Counted from the stretch's first letter, positions 8,621 through 17,477 are shown. The stretch: DNA of 64,000 nt from Rubrivivax sp. (GCA_020248945.1 JADCGQ010000012.1:62001-126000); one strand, 5' to 3'. Notes: generated by a model not told the origin, from the letters alone. Program-made: numbers and translations.

Positions 8621-9742
8621 TCAGTGCCGCCGCCGCGCCTTGACGGCGGCCGCCAGCACGTCCATCACGTTGGTGCTGTCGTCCCAGCCCAGGCAGGCGT
8701 CGGTGATGCTCTGGCCATAGGCCAGCTTGGCCGGGTCGTCCTTGCCGGGCGTGAACTTCTGGTTGCCGGCGTGCAGGTGGCTCTCGACCATGGCGCCGAA
8801 GATGCAGCGGTTGCCGGCCGCCAGCTGCGAGGCGAGGTCGCGCACGACATCGATCTGGCGCTGGTGCTGCTTGCTGGCGTTGGCGTGGCTGGCGTCGATC
8901 ATCAGCCGGCACGGCAGCTTCGCGGCCTCGATCTCGGCGCAGGCCGCAGCCACGCTGGTGGCGTCGTAGTTCGGCGTCTTGCCGCCGCGCAGGATGACGT
9001 GGCAGTCCTTGTTGCCCTTGGTCTCGACGATCGCGACCTGGCCGTTCTTGTGCACGCTCAGGAAGTGGTGGCCACGCGCCGCAGCCTGGATGGCGTCGAT
9101 GGCGATGCGGATGTTGCCGTCGGTGCCGTTCTTGAAGCCCACCGGCGCGCTCAGCCCGCTGGCGAGCTCGCGGTGCACCTGGCTCTCGGTGGTGCGTGCG
9201 CCGATGGCGCCCCAGGCGATGAGGTCGCCGATGTACTGCGGGCTGATCACGTCGAGGAACTCGCTGCCCGCCGGCACGCCCAGGCGGTTGATGTCCACCA
9301 GCAGCTGCCGCGCGATGCGCAGGCCCTCGTGGATGCGGTAGCTCTCGTCAAGGTAGGGGTCATTGATCAGGCCCTTCCAGCCCACCGTGGTGCGCGGCTT
9401 CTCGAAGTACACGCGCATCACCACTTCCAGCTCGCCGGCGTGGCGCTCGCGCTCGGCCTTCAGCTTGCGGGCGTACTCCAGCGCCGCGGCGGGGTCGTGG
9501 ATGCTGCAGGGGCCGATGATCACCAGCAGCCGGTCGTCCTCACCCTGCATGATGCGGCGGATGCGCGAACGCGTGTCGCCCACCAGCGTTTCCACCGGCG
9601 TGTCGGCGATCGGGAAGAAGCGGATCAGGTGCTCCGGCGGCGGCAGCGGCGTGACGTCGCGGATGCGCTGGTCGTCGGTCTGGCTGGTCTTTTCAGACAA
9701 GGCCAGGCGTTCGTCGGTCGGGTTCGCGGATTTCGGGCTCAC
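8621..9742 (-). CDS. aroG: 3-deoxy-7-phosphoheptulonate (DAHP) synthase, AroG type
   Basis: 373 aa. Catalyses the first step of the shikimate pathway, condensing PEP and erythrose 4-phosphate. Class I signatures include DDRLLVIIGPCSIHDP, MRVYFEKPRTTVGWKG and DASHANASKQ. I chose the GTG at 9740-9742 because GAGG lies 8 bases upstream and everything further 5' is the attenuator. The first ~20 residues extend beyond E. coli AroG. Family enzymes are feedback-inhibited by Phe, Tyr or Trp; I cannot assign the isozyme. Expression is almost certainly controlled by the leader peptide and terminator at 9781-9915. Confidence 0.95.
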   Translation of the reverse strand: MSPKSANPTDERLALSEKTSQTDDQRIRDVTPLPPPEHLIRFFPIADTPVETLVGDTRSRIRRIMQGEDDRLLVIIGPCSIHDPAAALEYARKLKAERERHAGELEVVMRVYFEKPRTTVGWKGLINDPYLDESYRIHEGLRIARQLLVDINRLGVPAGSEFLDVISPQYIGDLIAWGAIGARTTESQVHRELASGLSAPVGFKNGTDGNIRIAIDAIQAAARGHHFLSVHKNGQVAIVETKGNKDCHVILRGGKTPNYDATSVAAACAEIEAAKLPCRLMIDASHANASKQHQRQIDVVRDLASQLAAGNRCIFGAMVESHLHAGNQKFTPGKDDPAKLAYGQSITDACLGWDDSTNVMDVLAAAVKARRRH

Positions 9743-9780
9743 GGGTCGGTCCTCGGTGGGGCCTCGAGCGGCCGGCGGGC

Positions 9781-9810
9781 AACAAAAAACCGCCGGGGCT
9801 GCCGGCGGTT
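9781..9810 (-). terminator. Intrinsic terminator of the aroG attenuator
   Basis: On the minus strand a perfect 9-bp stem (AACCGCCGG / CCGGCGGTT) with a 5-base loop is followed directly by TTTTGTT, so the U-tract reads TTTTTT from the stem end. It lies in the aroG 5' leader, 30 bases after the leader-peptide stop and about 40 bases before the aroG start, in the direction of transcription. That is the position of an attenuator terminator, not of a gene-end terminator. Confidence 0.88.
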
Positions 9811-9840
9811 CTTGGGGGGTTTGCGTTTGCTGCTCTGCGC

Positions 9841-9915
9841 TTACGCTTTTGCCTCTCCAGCCGCCGTGCGGTGCGAGAACCAAAAGTACGAAAAGTAGAA
9901 CGCTGCGAAACGCAT
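9841..9915 (-). CDS. Aromatic leader peptide of the aroG attenuator
   Basis: 24-residue ORF, ATG at 9913-9915 to TAA at 9841-9843. It contains a dense aromatic block, FAAFYFSYFWF (five Phe, two Tyr, one Trp in eleven residues), then SHRT and a bland tail. Such clusters let ribosome stalling on scarce charged tRNA sense the pathway product, as in E. coli pheL. It ends 30 bases before an intrinsic terminator and precedes DAHP synthase. No clear ribosome-binding site precedes the ATG. An extended -10 (TGC TACAGT, 9923-9931) ends 7 bases before the ATG, so the transcript may be leaderless; no -35 is seen. Confidence 0.88.
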   Translation of the reverse strand: MRFAAFYFSYFWFSHRTAAGEAKA

Positions 9916-9940
9916 GGCGGCGACTGTAGCACGCACCCTG

Positions 9941-10618
9941 TCAGAAGCTGTAGCCCAGGCCGAGCGTGAGCTGCGGCACGAGCTTGATCTTGCCCACGCC
10001 GTCGCGCAGTTCGGCGAGTTCGGCGTCGATGTCGGCCTGCGAGACGCGGCTCGTCCAGGGGCCGCTGAGCGCATACGACAGCGTCGCCTTGCCGAGCTTG
10101 GCGCCGATGTCGAACGAGAAGCGCAGCCCGGTGTTCACCTGGTGGCCCCAGCCCAGCCCCACGTAGGGCATCGACGAAGGCAGCTTGACCTTGACGTTGA
10201 AGCGGTCGGCCGAGGTCGTGGTGTAGGTGGTGTTGCCCACCGTGATGGAGCCACCTGAGCCGGTGGCCAGCAGATCGAGCGAGTACTTGCTGCTGGTGAT
10301 GCCGCCGGTGAAGCGGAAACCGCCGCCGAACGGGAACCAGTCGGCCAGCAGCGCGGTGCGGTCGGCCTTGAGCTTGACGTCGTAGGCGATGCCGTCCTCG
10401 GTGCGGCGCTCGCTCACGGTGCCGATGGTGGCGGCGTCCAGGCGCAGCCCGAAGTAGGAATTCAGCGGGTGGGCGTAGCCGAGCACCACGCCGGGCAGGC
10501 CGCCCTTCAGGTAGATCTCGCCAGCGCGGGCCGTGGTCGCGGACAAGGCCAGCGCGGCGCCGATGGCGGCCACCGCGACCGTGCCCGAGATGGTGCGGAT
10601 GAGTTGTTGTTCGCGCAT
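9941..10618 (-). CDS. Predicted outer-membrane beta-barrel protein
   Basis: 225 aa from the ATG at 10616-10618, which has a GGGAG ribosome-binding site about 9 bases upstream. A signal peptide (VAAIGAALALSATTARA, cleavage near residue 32) is followed by alternating hydrophobic strands and a C-terminal aromatic end (LTLGLGYSF), usual for BAM-inserted barrels. The family is uncertain; size resembles small OmpW-like barrels, but I see no diagnostic OmpW motif. The gene ends 25 bases before the aroG leader peptide, so read-through could reach the attenuator. Confidence 0.65.
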   Translation of the reverse strand: MREQQLIRTISGTVAVAAIGAALALSATTARAGEIYLKGGLPGVVLGYAHPLNSYFGLRLDAATIGTVSERRTEDGIAYDVKLKADRTALLADWFPFGGGFRFTGGITSSKYSLDLLATGSGGSITVGNTTYTTTSADRFNVKVKLPSSMPYVGLGWGHQVNTGLRFSFDIGAKLGKATLSYALSGPWTSRVSQADIDAELAELRDGVGKIKLVPQLTLGLGYSF

Positions 10619-10745
10619 GAAGACGGCTCCCGTTGCAGTGCAGTGGCAGAGATTCATTCTCGGCAGCGTCGTGGCGGAACTTGCGTGAATCAGCCACGCG
10701 AAGACGGTGCTTCTTCGTCGCTGGATGCAACCGGCGGCGCGTCCT

Positions 10746-11624
10746 TCAGGGTGCGGACGGGGGCGCGGGTGTTCGTGCAGGAGCGGGCATCTGCAGCGCC
10801 TGCGGCAGTGGCGTGGCGGGCCCGGCAAGCGTGGCGCCCCGCGCAGCGGCCGCAGCCTCGAGCAGGGCCAGCCGCTCGGCCGTGTCGGGGTGGCTGCGCA
10901 GCCAGGCCGTGCCGGCGGGCGCATCGGCCTGCGGCAGCACGGCGAAAAGGCGCGCCAGCCCGCCGCCGTGGCCGTACAGCGCCAGGCTGGCGGCCAGCGC
11001 CTCGGCATCGGCCTGGCGTTCGGCCTCGCGTGAATAGCCGAGCAGCCCGAGCTGCGCGGCGCCACCGAGCAGGCCTTGCGCCGCCTGGGCCGCGCCCTCG
11101 GGCGTGACCACCGCCATCACCAGCACCACCGCCAGCCCGTGGCCCATGCCGGCGGCGACGTGGCGGTGCTTCACGTGCGCGATCTCGTGCGCCAGCAGCG
11201 CGGCCAGGGCTTCTTCGCTGTCGAGCTGGCGCAGCAGGCCGTGGAAGACGCGGATGCGGCCGCCCACGGTGGCGTAGGCGTTCACGAGAGCTGAAGGCTC
11301 GTCGCTGACCACCACGCGCATGCCGGCGGGCAGCGCCATCGTCGCGGCGACGCGGTCGGCCAGCGCCTGCAGCGCGGCCCGGCGCTCGCGTGTGGCGGCG
11401 TCAGCGGGTGGCGCTTCGTCGAACAGGCGCTCGGCCAGCGCGAGCTCGTGTTCGAACGGCAGCTTCGGCGCCAGCCAGCGCGCCACCAAACCCGTGGCCA
11501 GCACCAGCACTGCCAGTGCGGCCAGGCTGGCCGCCAGCAGCCAGGCCAGCTCGCGCAGCGGGTGCTCATCGCGATCGAGCAGGTCTTCCGGCGGCAGCCG
11601 GTTCTCCAGCCGCGGGGGGCTCAT
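10746..11624 (-). CDS. M48 family metallopeptidase, membrane-anchored
   Basis: 292 aa. One transmembrane helix (about residues 26-50) is followed by a periplasmic-type M48 domain with the zinc motif HEIAHVKHRH and a downstream SREAERQADAEA glutamate/aspartate ligand region. The C-terminus is Pro/Ala-rich. Compared with HtpX it has one clear N-terminal helix and a second hydrophobic stretch (GLAVVLVMAVV) next to the active site. It lies 7 bases after a YbjQ-type membrane protein gene and with it and a second YbjQ gene forms a three-gene unit. Confidence 0.87.
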   Translation of the reverse strand: MSPPRLENRLPPEDLLDRDEHPLRELAWLLAASLAALAVLVLATGLVARWLAPKLPFEHELALAERLFDEAPPADAATRERRAALQALADRVAATMALPAGMRVVVSDEPSALVNAYATVGGRIRVFHGLLRQLDSEEALAALLAHEIAHVKHRHVAAGMGHGLAVVLVMAVVTPEGAAQAAQGLLGGAAQLGLLGYSREAERQADAEALAASLALYGHGGGLARLFAVLPQADAPAGTAWLRSHPDTAERLALLEAAAAARGATLAGPATPLPQALQMPAPARTPAPPSAP

Positions 11625-11631
11625 GGCCGTC

Positions 11632-12096
11632 TCAAATCGCGGTGCGCAGCGCCGTGCCGAAGGCCAGCACCTCCACCGACGGTGTCGACGAGCCGGCGAT
11701 GGTGGTGCTCTGGAAACGCACGCCGATCACCAGCGTGGCGCCTGCCGCCTGCGCGTCTTCCTTCAGGCGCAGCAGCGCCTCGCGGCGGGCGCGCTCCAGC
11801 AGCGTCTCGTAGCCGCGGAAGCGGCCGCCGAAGAAGGCGCGAAAGCCCGCGACGAAGGTCTTGAAGTAGTCCGACGAGACCACCACGCCGCCCGTCACCA
11901 GCTGCGCGCCCGTGGCGGCCACGCCCTCGGGCACGTAGCGCGTGTTCAGCGCCACGATGTGGCGCAGCGCTTCTTCACGCTGGCGGATGCTGCGGAAGTG
12001 GCGCCGCTCCTGCCAGCGGCCGGCGCCGTAGCCCAGCAGCAGCAGGGCCAGCAGCAGCCACAGGTTCAGCGTCTCGAGCCAGAAGCTCGCGTTCAT
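11632..12096 (-). CDS. YbjQ-like protein with N-terminal membrane anchor
   Basis: 154 aa. A transmembrane helix at residues 7-25 is followed by an Arg-rich stop-transfer and a YbjQ/UPF0145 domain (VVVSSDYFKTFVAGFRAFFGGRFRGYETLLERARREALLRL, in the E. coli YbjQ-like arrangement of strand, FxxFF/GG and a long helix). The ending VEVLAFGTAL matches the family's last strand. It appears to be an anchored paralogue of the soluble YbjQ protein encoded 16 bases upstream. Function of the family is not established. Confidence 0.75.
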   Translation of the reverse strand: MNASFWLETLNLWLLLALLLLGYGAGRWQERRHFRSIRQREEALRHIVALNTRYVPEGVAATGAQLVTGGVVVSSDYFKTFVAGFRAFFGGRFRGYETLLERARREALLRLKEDAQAAGATLVIGVRFQSTTIAGSSTPSVEVLAFGTALRTAI

Positions 12097-12112
12097 GGCC
12101 GGCGGCGCCCGG

Positions 12113-12433
12113 TCAGGCGGGCTCGACCGTGACGGCCGAGCCGTAGGCCAGGATCTCGGCCGCGCCCATGGTGATGCTGGTGGTGACGAAGCGCACGTTC
12201 AGCACCGCGTTGGCGCCCACGGCCTGCGCCTCGGCCGTCATGCGGGCCACGGCCTCGGCGCGCGCCTCCTGCATCAGCTCGGTATAGGCCTTGAGCTCGC
12301 CGCCGACGATGTTCTTGAAGCCCGCGAGGATGTCCTTGCCGGCGTGCTTGGCGCGCACGGTGCTGCCCTGCACGATGCCCAGGTGGGCGGTGATGCGGTG
12401 GCCGGGGGCGGTTTCGAGGTTGCTGACGAGCAT
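12113..12433 (-). CDS. YbjQ family (UPF0145) protein
   Basis: 106 aa, the standard size. Typical features are LVSNLETAPGHRITAHLGIVQGSTV, a central KDILAGFKNIVGGELKAYTELM and the closing MGAAEILAYGSAV. The fold forms pentamers in solved homologues; older annotation as heavy-metal-binding is not proven. First gene of the YbjQ, membrane-YbjQ, M48 protease unit. Confidence 0.9.
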   Translation of the reverse strand: MLVSNLETAPGHRITAHLGIVQGSTVRAKHAGKDILAGFKNIVGGELKAYTELMQEARAEAVARMTAEAQAVGANAVLNVRFVTTSITMGAAEILAYGSAVTVEPA

Positions 12434-12484
12434 CTGGCGGGCACTCCCTGTTCTGAGGTGCCTATCATGCCCGCTTGGTGCGGG

Positions 12485-13690
12485 TCAGTGCGCGGGTGTC
12501 GTGAAGCCGGCGGCTTCAAGCCGCGCCAGCACCTCGTCGACATGCGCCTGGTTGCGTGTCTGCAGCACCAGCTCGACCTCGACGTTCTGCGCGCTCAGCG
12601 TGCTGAAGGCGCGCTGGTGGTGGACCTCGTCGATGTTGGCGCCGGCCTCGGCCACCACGGCGGTGATGCGCGCCAGCACGCCGGGCGTGTCGCGCGCGGC
12701 GACGCGGATGCGCGCCAGCCGCCCGGCGCGCACCATGCCTCGCTCGATGATGCTGGCCAGCAGCAGCGGGTCGATGTTGCCGCCGCACAGCACCAGGCCC
12801 ACGCGGCGGCCGGCGAAGCGCTCGGGGTGCTTGAGCAGCGCCGCCAGGCCGGCGGCGCCGGCACCTTCGACGACGGTCTTCTCGATCTCCAGCAGCATCA
12901 GCACGGCCTGCTCGATGTCGCCTTCGTCCACGAGCAGCAGGTCGTCGACATGCTGGCGCACCAGCGCCCGCGTCAGCTGCCCCGGCTGGCCCACCGCAAT
13001 GCCCTCGGCGATGGTGCTGGCGCCCTGCGGGTGCGCCGTGCCCTTGACGGCGTTCACCATGGCCGGAAAGCGCGAGGTCTGCACGCCGACGATCTGGATG
13101 CCGGGCTTGAGCGCGCGCGCCGCGGTGGCGATGCCGCTGATGAGCCCGCCGCCACCGACCGCGATGACCAGCGTGTCGAGCTCGGGCTGTGCCGCCAGCA
13201 TCTCCAGGCCGATGGTGCCCTGGCCGGCGATGACGGCGGCGTCGTCGAAGGGGTGCACGAAGGTCAGGCCCTGCTCTTCGGCCAGCTGCAGCGCGCGTTC
13301 GCGGGCGGCGTCGAAGCCGTCGCCGTGCAGCACCACCTCGGCACCGAAGCCGCGTGTGCGCTCCACCTTCACCATCGGCGTGTGCTGCGGCATCACGATC
13401 ACCGCGCGCAGGCCCAGCCGCGCCGCATGGTGCGCCACGCCCTGGGCGTGGTTGCCGGCGCTGGCCGCGATCACGCCGCGCGGCCGCTCGCCGCTGGCCA
13501 GCAGCAGCGTCAGCTTGTTCAGCGCGCCGCGCTCCTTGAACGAAGCCGTGAACTGCAGGTTCTCGAACTTCAGGAAGACCCGGCAGCCGGTGATCTGCCC
13601 GAGCGTGAGGCTCTCGACGCAGGGCGTGTCGAGCACATGGCCGCGCAGCCGCTCGGCGGCGGCGCGGATGTCCTCGACGGAAACGCTCAC
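12485..13690 (-). CDS. ilvA: Threonine ammonia-lyase with C-terminal ACT-like domain
   Basis: 401 aa. PLP enzyme converting L-threonine to 2-oxobutanoate and ammonia, the entry to isoleucine synthesis. Visible features are the PLP lysine in TASFKERGA, SAGNHAQGVA, the phosphate-binding loop VGGGGLISG, and a C-terminal ACT-type segment (RIRVAARDTPGVLARITAVVAEAGANIDEVHHQRAF). The length matches the short, single-ACT form rather than 514-aa E. coli IlvA. The GTG start at 13688-13690 overlaps the tldD stop as GTGA, which supports translational coupling and fixes the start. Confidence 0.92.
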   Translation of the reverse strand: MSVSVEDIRAAAERLRGHVLDTPCVESLTLGQITGCRVFLKFENLQFTASFKERGALNKLTLLLASGERPRGVIAASAGNHAQGVAHHAARLGLRAVIVMPQHTPMVKVERTRGFGAEVVLHGDGFDAARERALQLAEEQGLTFVHPFDDAAVIAGQGTIGLEMLAAQPELDTLVIAVGGGGLISGIATAARALKPGIQIVGVQTSRFPAMVNAVKGTAHPQGASTIAEGIAVGQPGQLTRALVRQHVDDLLLVDEGDIEQAVLMLLEIEKTVVEGAGAAGLAALLKHPERFAGRRVGLVLCGGNIDPLLLASIIERGMVRAGRLARIRVAARDTPGVLARITAVVAEAGANIDEVHHQRAFSTLSAQNVEVELVLQTRNQAHVDEVLARLEAAGFTTPAH

Positions 13691-15162
13691 GCGGTCCCGC
13701 CCACCGTGAGGCGCTCGATGCGCAGCGTCGGCTGGCCCACGCCCACCGGCACGCTCTGGCCTTCCTTGCCGCAGACGCCGACGCCGGTGTCGAGCTCGAG
13801 GTCGTTGCCGATCATCGACACGCGCGTCATGGCCTCGGGGCCGTTGCCGATGAGCGTGGCGCCCTTCACCGGGTACAGGATCTTGCCGTTTTCGACCCAG
13901 TACGCCTCGCTGGCCGAGAACACGAACTTGCCGCTGGTGATGTCGACCTGGCCGCCGCCGAAGTTGGTGGCATAGAGGCCGCGCTTCATGCTGGCGATGA
14001 TCTCGGCCTTGGTCTTGTCGCCGGCCAGCATGTAGGTGTTGGTCATGCGCGGCATCGGCAGGTGGGCGTAGCTTTCGCGGCGGCCGTTGCCGGTGGGCTT
14101 CACGCCCATCAGGCGGGCGTTCATGCTGTCCTGGATGTAGCCCTTGAGGATGCCGTCCTCGATGAGCACGTTGCGCTGCGACGCGTGGCCTTCGTCGTCG
14201 ACGTTGAGGCTGCCGCGGCGATCGGGCAGCGTGCCATCGTCGAGCACGGTCACGCCCTTGGCGGCCACGCGCTGGCCGATGCGGCCGCTGAAGGTGCTGC
14301 TGCCCTTGCGGTTGAAGTCGCCTTCCAGGCCGTGGCCCACGGCCTCGTGCAGCAGCACGCCGGGCCAGCCGGGGCCGAGCACCACGGTCATCTCGCCGGC
14401 CGGCACGGGGCGGCTCTCGAGGTTGGTGAGCGCGGCGCTCACGGCGTGGTCGACGTACTGCGCGATCACGGCATCCGAGAAGTAGCCCAGGCCGAAGCGG
14501 CCGCCGCCGCCGCCGCTGCCGACCTCGCGGCGCAGTTCGCCGGCCACCGTCTGCTCGGCGATCACGGTGACGTTCAGGCGCACCAGCGGGCGCACGTCGG
14601 CAGCGCGGGTGCCGTCGGCGCGGGCCACCAGCACCACGTCGTACTCGGCGCCGACGCTGGCCATCACCTGCACCACGCGCGGGTCTCTCGCGCGGGCGAG
14701 CTTTTCCACCTTCTCGAGCAGCGCCACCTTCTGCGCGCTGTCGAGGGTGCCGATCGGATCCGTCGGTGCGTAGAGCAGCCGGCTCTTCGCCACCTTGGGC
14801 GCGCGCGCCAGCTTGATGCGGCGGTTCTGGCCCGCGGCGGCGATGGTGCGCACGGTGCGCGCGGCGTCCATCAGGGCTTCGGTGGAGAGGTCGTCGCTGT
14901 AGGCGAAGGCCGTCTTCTCGCCGGCCACGGCGCGCACGCCCACGCCCTGGTCGATGCTGAAGGAGCCGCTCTTGACGATGCCTTCCTCGAGGCTCCAGCC
15001 CTCGTGGCGCGTGGTCTGGAAGTACAGGTCGGCGTCGTCGACGCGGTGCTCGCCGATGAGCGCCAGCGCCTGCGACAGCGTGGCCTCGCTCAGGCCGAAG
15101 GGCTCGAGCATGAGCTGCTGCGCCGTGGCCAGGCGTTCGAGGGTGGGTTCGCGGGAGATCAT
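13687..15162 (-). CDS. tldD: Metalloprotease TldD
   Basis: 491 aa. TldD forms a heterodimer with TldE/PmbA that degrades unfolded peptides and matures modified peptides such as microcin B17; it also affects CcdA stability. The zinc motif HEAVGH (HExxxH) is seen in VLLHEAVGHGLEGD, together with the family features RRGSLNVDDEGH and AYWVENGKI. Full length. The partner gene is not in the window. Overlaps ilvA by 4 bases. Confidence 0.95.
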   Translation of the reverse strand: MISREPTLERLATAQQLMLEPFGLSEATLSQALALIGEHRVDDADLYFQTTRHEGWSLEEGIVKSGSFSIDQGVGVRAVAGEKTAFAYSDDLSTEALMDAARTVRTIAAAGQNRRIKLARAPKVAKSRLLYAPTDPIGTLDSAQKVALLEKVEKLARARDPRVVQVMASVGAEYDVVLVARADGTRAADVRPLVRLNVTVIAEQTVAGELRREVGSGGGGGRFGLGYFSDAVIAQYVDHAVSAALTNLESRPVPAGEMTVVLGPGWPGVLLHEAVGHGLEGDFNRKGSSTFSGRIGQRVAAKGVTVLDDGTLPDRRGSLNVDDEGHASQRNVLIEDGILKGYIQDSMNARLMGVKPTGNGRRESYAHLPMPRMTNTYMLAGDKTKAEIIASMKRGLYATNFGGGQVDITSGKFVFSASEAYWVENGKILYPVKGATLIGNGPEAMTRVSMIGNDLELDTGVGVCGKEGQSVPVGVGQPTLRIERLTVGGTA

Positions 15163-15199
15163 GGTCGGCGCCTTTCAGTGGCAAAGCCTGGGCTGAAGA

Positions 15200-16153
15200 T
15201 CATTCTAGGAGCGGGCCTTCGGCCTTCTTGTCGACCTTGTTGCTGGCCTTGGCACCCGCCGCCGCCTCGCGCCGCGCAGCCCAGATCGTGGCCGCGGTGA
15301 TCAGCGCGCCACCGGCCAGCGTGGTGCTGCTGGGCACGTCGGAAAAGAGCGCAAAGCCCAGCAGCGCCGCCCACAGCAGCTCGAGGAACTTCAGCGACTG
15401 CGTGGCCGAGATGTCGGCGCCCCTGAAGCTGCGCGTCAGGCAGTAGTGGCCGCCGCTGCCCAGGGCGCCGCAGAGCACGAAGCCGGCCCACTGCCAGGCC
15501 GTCGGCCACTGCCAGCTCAGCAGCGCCAGCGGCAGGCTGAACAGCGTGACGGTGAGCGCCTGCCAGAACACGATGACGCCGGTGGACTCGCTGCGCGTGA
15601 GCACCTTCGTGATCAGGAACGAGGCCGCGAACACCGGCGCCGAGGCCAGCATCAGCAGGTGCGCCGCACCGCTGCCGCGCCCGCCAGCCGCCGCCAGCAG
15701 CGCCGGCCCCAGCACCACCAGCACGCCCGCAAAGCCGATGCCGGTGGCCGCCCAGCGCTCCCAGCGCATCGGCTCCTTCAGGAACCACCAGGCGCCGAGC
15801 ATGATGAAGATCGGCGTCGTGAAGCCGATGGCCGTGGTGTCGGCCAGCGGAATGTGCGGCAGCGCCGCAAACCACAGCATCAGTCCCACCGTGTGCACCG
15901 CGCCGCGCCAGAGCTGGCCGCCCGGGCTTTGCGGGCGGTAGGCCCCGAAGCCGTGGCGCAGCAGCCAGGGCAGCAGCACCGCGAAGCCGAAGAAGTAGCG
16001 CAGGAACTGCGTCAGGAACGGGTCGAGCTGCAGCGCCAGCAGGCGCATCAGCGCGTTCAGCACGGTGAACACGAGGCCGGCCGCCGCCGCCCACAGCAGG
16101 GCGCGCACCGCAGCCGGTTGTGCGCGCACGTGCTGCGTCAGGCGGGCGACCAT
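15200..16153 (-). CDS. DMT (EamA) family transporter
   Basis: 317 aa with about ten helices in two EamA repeats, for example LRYFFGFAVLLPWLL, then DTTAIGFTTPIFIMLGAWWFLKEPM, and in the second half SLKFLELLWAALLGFALFSDVP. The tail is charged and Lys/Glu-rich (KASNKVDKKAEG). Family members move amino acids, nucleobases or other small molecules; the substrate cannot be assigned here. The start lies 6 bases after the rsmI stop, so it is probably co-transcribed with rsmI. Confidence 0.88.
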   Translation of the reverse strand: MVARLTQHVRAQPAAVRALLWAAAAGLVFTVLNALMRLLALQLDPFLTQFLRYFFGFAVLLPWLLRHGFGAYRPQSPGGQLWRGAVHTVGLMLWFAALPHIPLADTTAIGFTTPIFIMLGAWWFLKEPMRWERWAATGIGFAGVLVVLGPALLAAAGGRGSGAAHLLMLASAPVFAASFLITKVLTRSESTGVIVFWQALTVTLFSLPLALLSWQWPTAWQWAGFVLCGALGSGGHYCLTRSFRGADISATQSLKFLELLWAALLGFALFSDVPSSTTLAGGALITAATIWAARREAAAGAKASNKVDKKAEGPLLE

Positions 16154-16159
16154 TGAGTG

Positions 16160-17110
16160 TCAGTCGTCGGCAGGGTCGTCGCCGTCGTCGGCCACCGACC
16201 GCCGCCGCAGCGCCTCGGCATACAGCCGCTTGCGTGGCAGCCGGGTGATGGTGGCGGCCAGCGCCGCAGCCTGCTTCAGCGGCAACTCGGCCAGCAACGC
16301 ATCGAGCACGTGCAAGACCTCGGCGGGCAGCGCATCGGCCGCCACCACGGCTGCGGCGCGCGCGTGCAGCACCAGCACGAACTCGCCGCGCTCGCCGTGC
16401 GGCTGCGCGGCCAGCCGCGCCGGCCAGGCGGCCGCGGGCTGCGTGGCGATGCTCTCGAACTGCTTGGTCAGCTCGCGCGCCACCGTCACCGGCCGCTCGG
16501 GCGCGGCGGCGGCCAGCGCGGCCACGAGCGCGGCGATGCGGTGCGGCGCCTCGAACAGCACCTGCGTGCGCGCATCGGCCAGCGCATCGCTCAGCGCCGC
16601 GTCGCGCTCGGCGCCCTTGGCGGGCACGAAGCCGATGAAGACGAAGCCCTGCCCGGCCTCGTCGCCGGCCACGCAAAGCGCAGCCAGCGCGCTGCTGGCG
16701 CCGGGCAGCGGCACCACCGGGTGCCCGGCCGCCACCGCCGCGGCCACCACACGCGCGCCAGGGTCACTGACCGCCGGTGTGCCGGCGTCGCTGATGAGCG
16801 CCACGCGCTCGCCGGCGGCCAGCCGCGCCAGCACCAGGCCGCTCGCCTGCGCCTCGTTGTGGGCATGCAGCGCGATCAGCGCCAGCCCCGGCCGCTGCAG
16901 CCCGTAGGCCTGCAGCAGCGCGCCGCCCACGCGCGTGTCTTCGCAGGCCACGGCGTCGGCCAGCGACAGCAGGTGCAGCGCGCGCAGCGAGATGTCGGCC
17001 AGGTTGCCGATGGGCGTGGCCACGACGTAGAGTGCGCCGCGCTCGTAGCGTTGCGCGCCGGCCAGCGAGGCCGCCGCGGCGTGCAGCAAGGGGGGGTCGG
17101 TGGCAGGCAA
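16160..17110 (-). CDS. rsmI: 16S rRNA (cytidine(1402)-2'-O)-methyltransferase RsmI
   Basis: 316 aa. Methylates the ribose of C1402 in the 16S rRNA decoding centre. Signature stretches are [46 protein letters not shown] and [17 protein letters not shown]. Its first 11 bases overlap the divergent yraN start. This matches the widespread order rsmI/yraN/SIS/BON lipoprotein (yraL-yraN-diaA-dolP in E. coli, where lpoA is inserted). Confidence 0.95.
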   Translation of the reverse strand: MPATDPPLLHAAAASLAGAQRYERGALYVVATPIGNLADISLRALHLLSLADAVACEDTRVGGALLQAYGLQRPGLALIALHAHNEAQASGLVLARLAAGERVALISDAGTPAVSDPGARVVAAAVAAGHPVVPLPGASSALAALCVAGDEAGQGFVFIGFVPAKGAERDAALSDALADARTQVLFEAPHRIAALVAALAAAAPERPVTVARELTKQFESIATQPAAAWPARLAAQPHGERGEFVLVLHARAAAVVAADALPAEVLHVLDALLAELPLKQAAALAATITRLPRKRLYAEALRRRSVADDGDDPADD

Positions 17111-17477
17111 GACGGAAGCCGCAAAGCGCGGCGATGAAGGCGAGGAGCGGGCGCTTGCGCACCTGCAGCGCCAGGGCCTCGTGCTGGTGCAGCGGCATTA
17201 TCGAGTGGCCCGTGGGCCGGGTGCGCGCGCCGGCGAAATCGACCTCGTCATGCGCGATCGCGACGGCACCCTGGTCTTCGTGGAGGTGCGCTCGCGGGCC
17301 GGCCTGGCGCAGGGCGGCGCCGCCGCCAGCGTCGGCGCGGCCAAGCAGCGCAGCCTCGTGTTCGCGGCCCGGCACTACCTGGCGCGACTGGCCACGCCGC
17401 CGCCGTGCCGCTTCGACGTGGTGGCCATCGACGGCGAGCGGCTGGAGTGGCTGCGTGCCGCCTTCGGCGCCGGCTGA
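17100..17477 (+). CDS. yraN: YraN/UPF0102 nuclease-fold protein
   Basis: 125 aa from a GTG start, with an AAGGGGGG ribosome-binding site just upstream. It shows the restriction-endonuclease-like core of the family: [35 protein letters not shown] (D-x-V-EVR catalytic-type pattern) and FDVVAI. Biochemical role is not settled. Divergent from rsmI with overlapping 5' ends. Confidence 0.9.
   Translation: MAGKTEAAKRGDEGEERALAHLQRQGLVLVQRHYRVARGPGARAGEIDLVMRDRDGTLVFVEVRSRAGLAQGGAAASVGAAKQRSLVFAARHYLARLATPPPCRFDVVAIDGERLEWLRAAFGAG

Noticed and set aside
13691..15184. Open frame extending upstream of ilvA
   Set aside because: It overlays tldD, which has the HEAVGH motif and full length; the ilvA start is fixed by the GTGA overlap.
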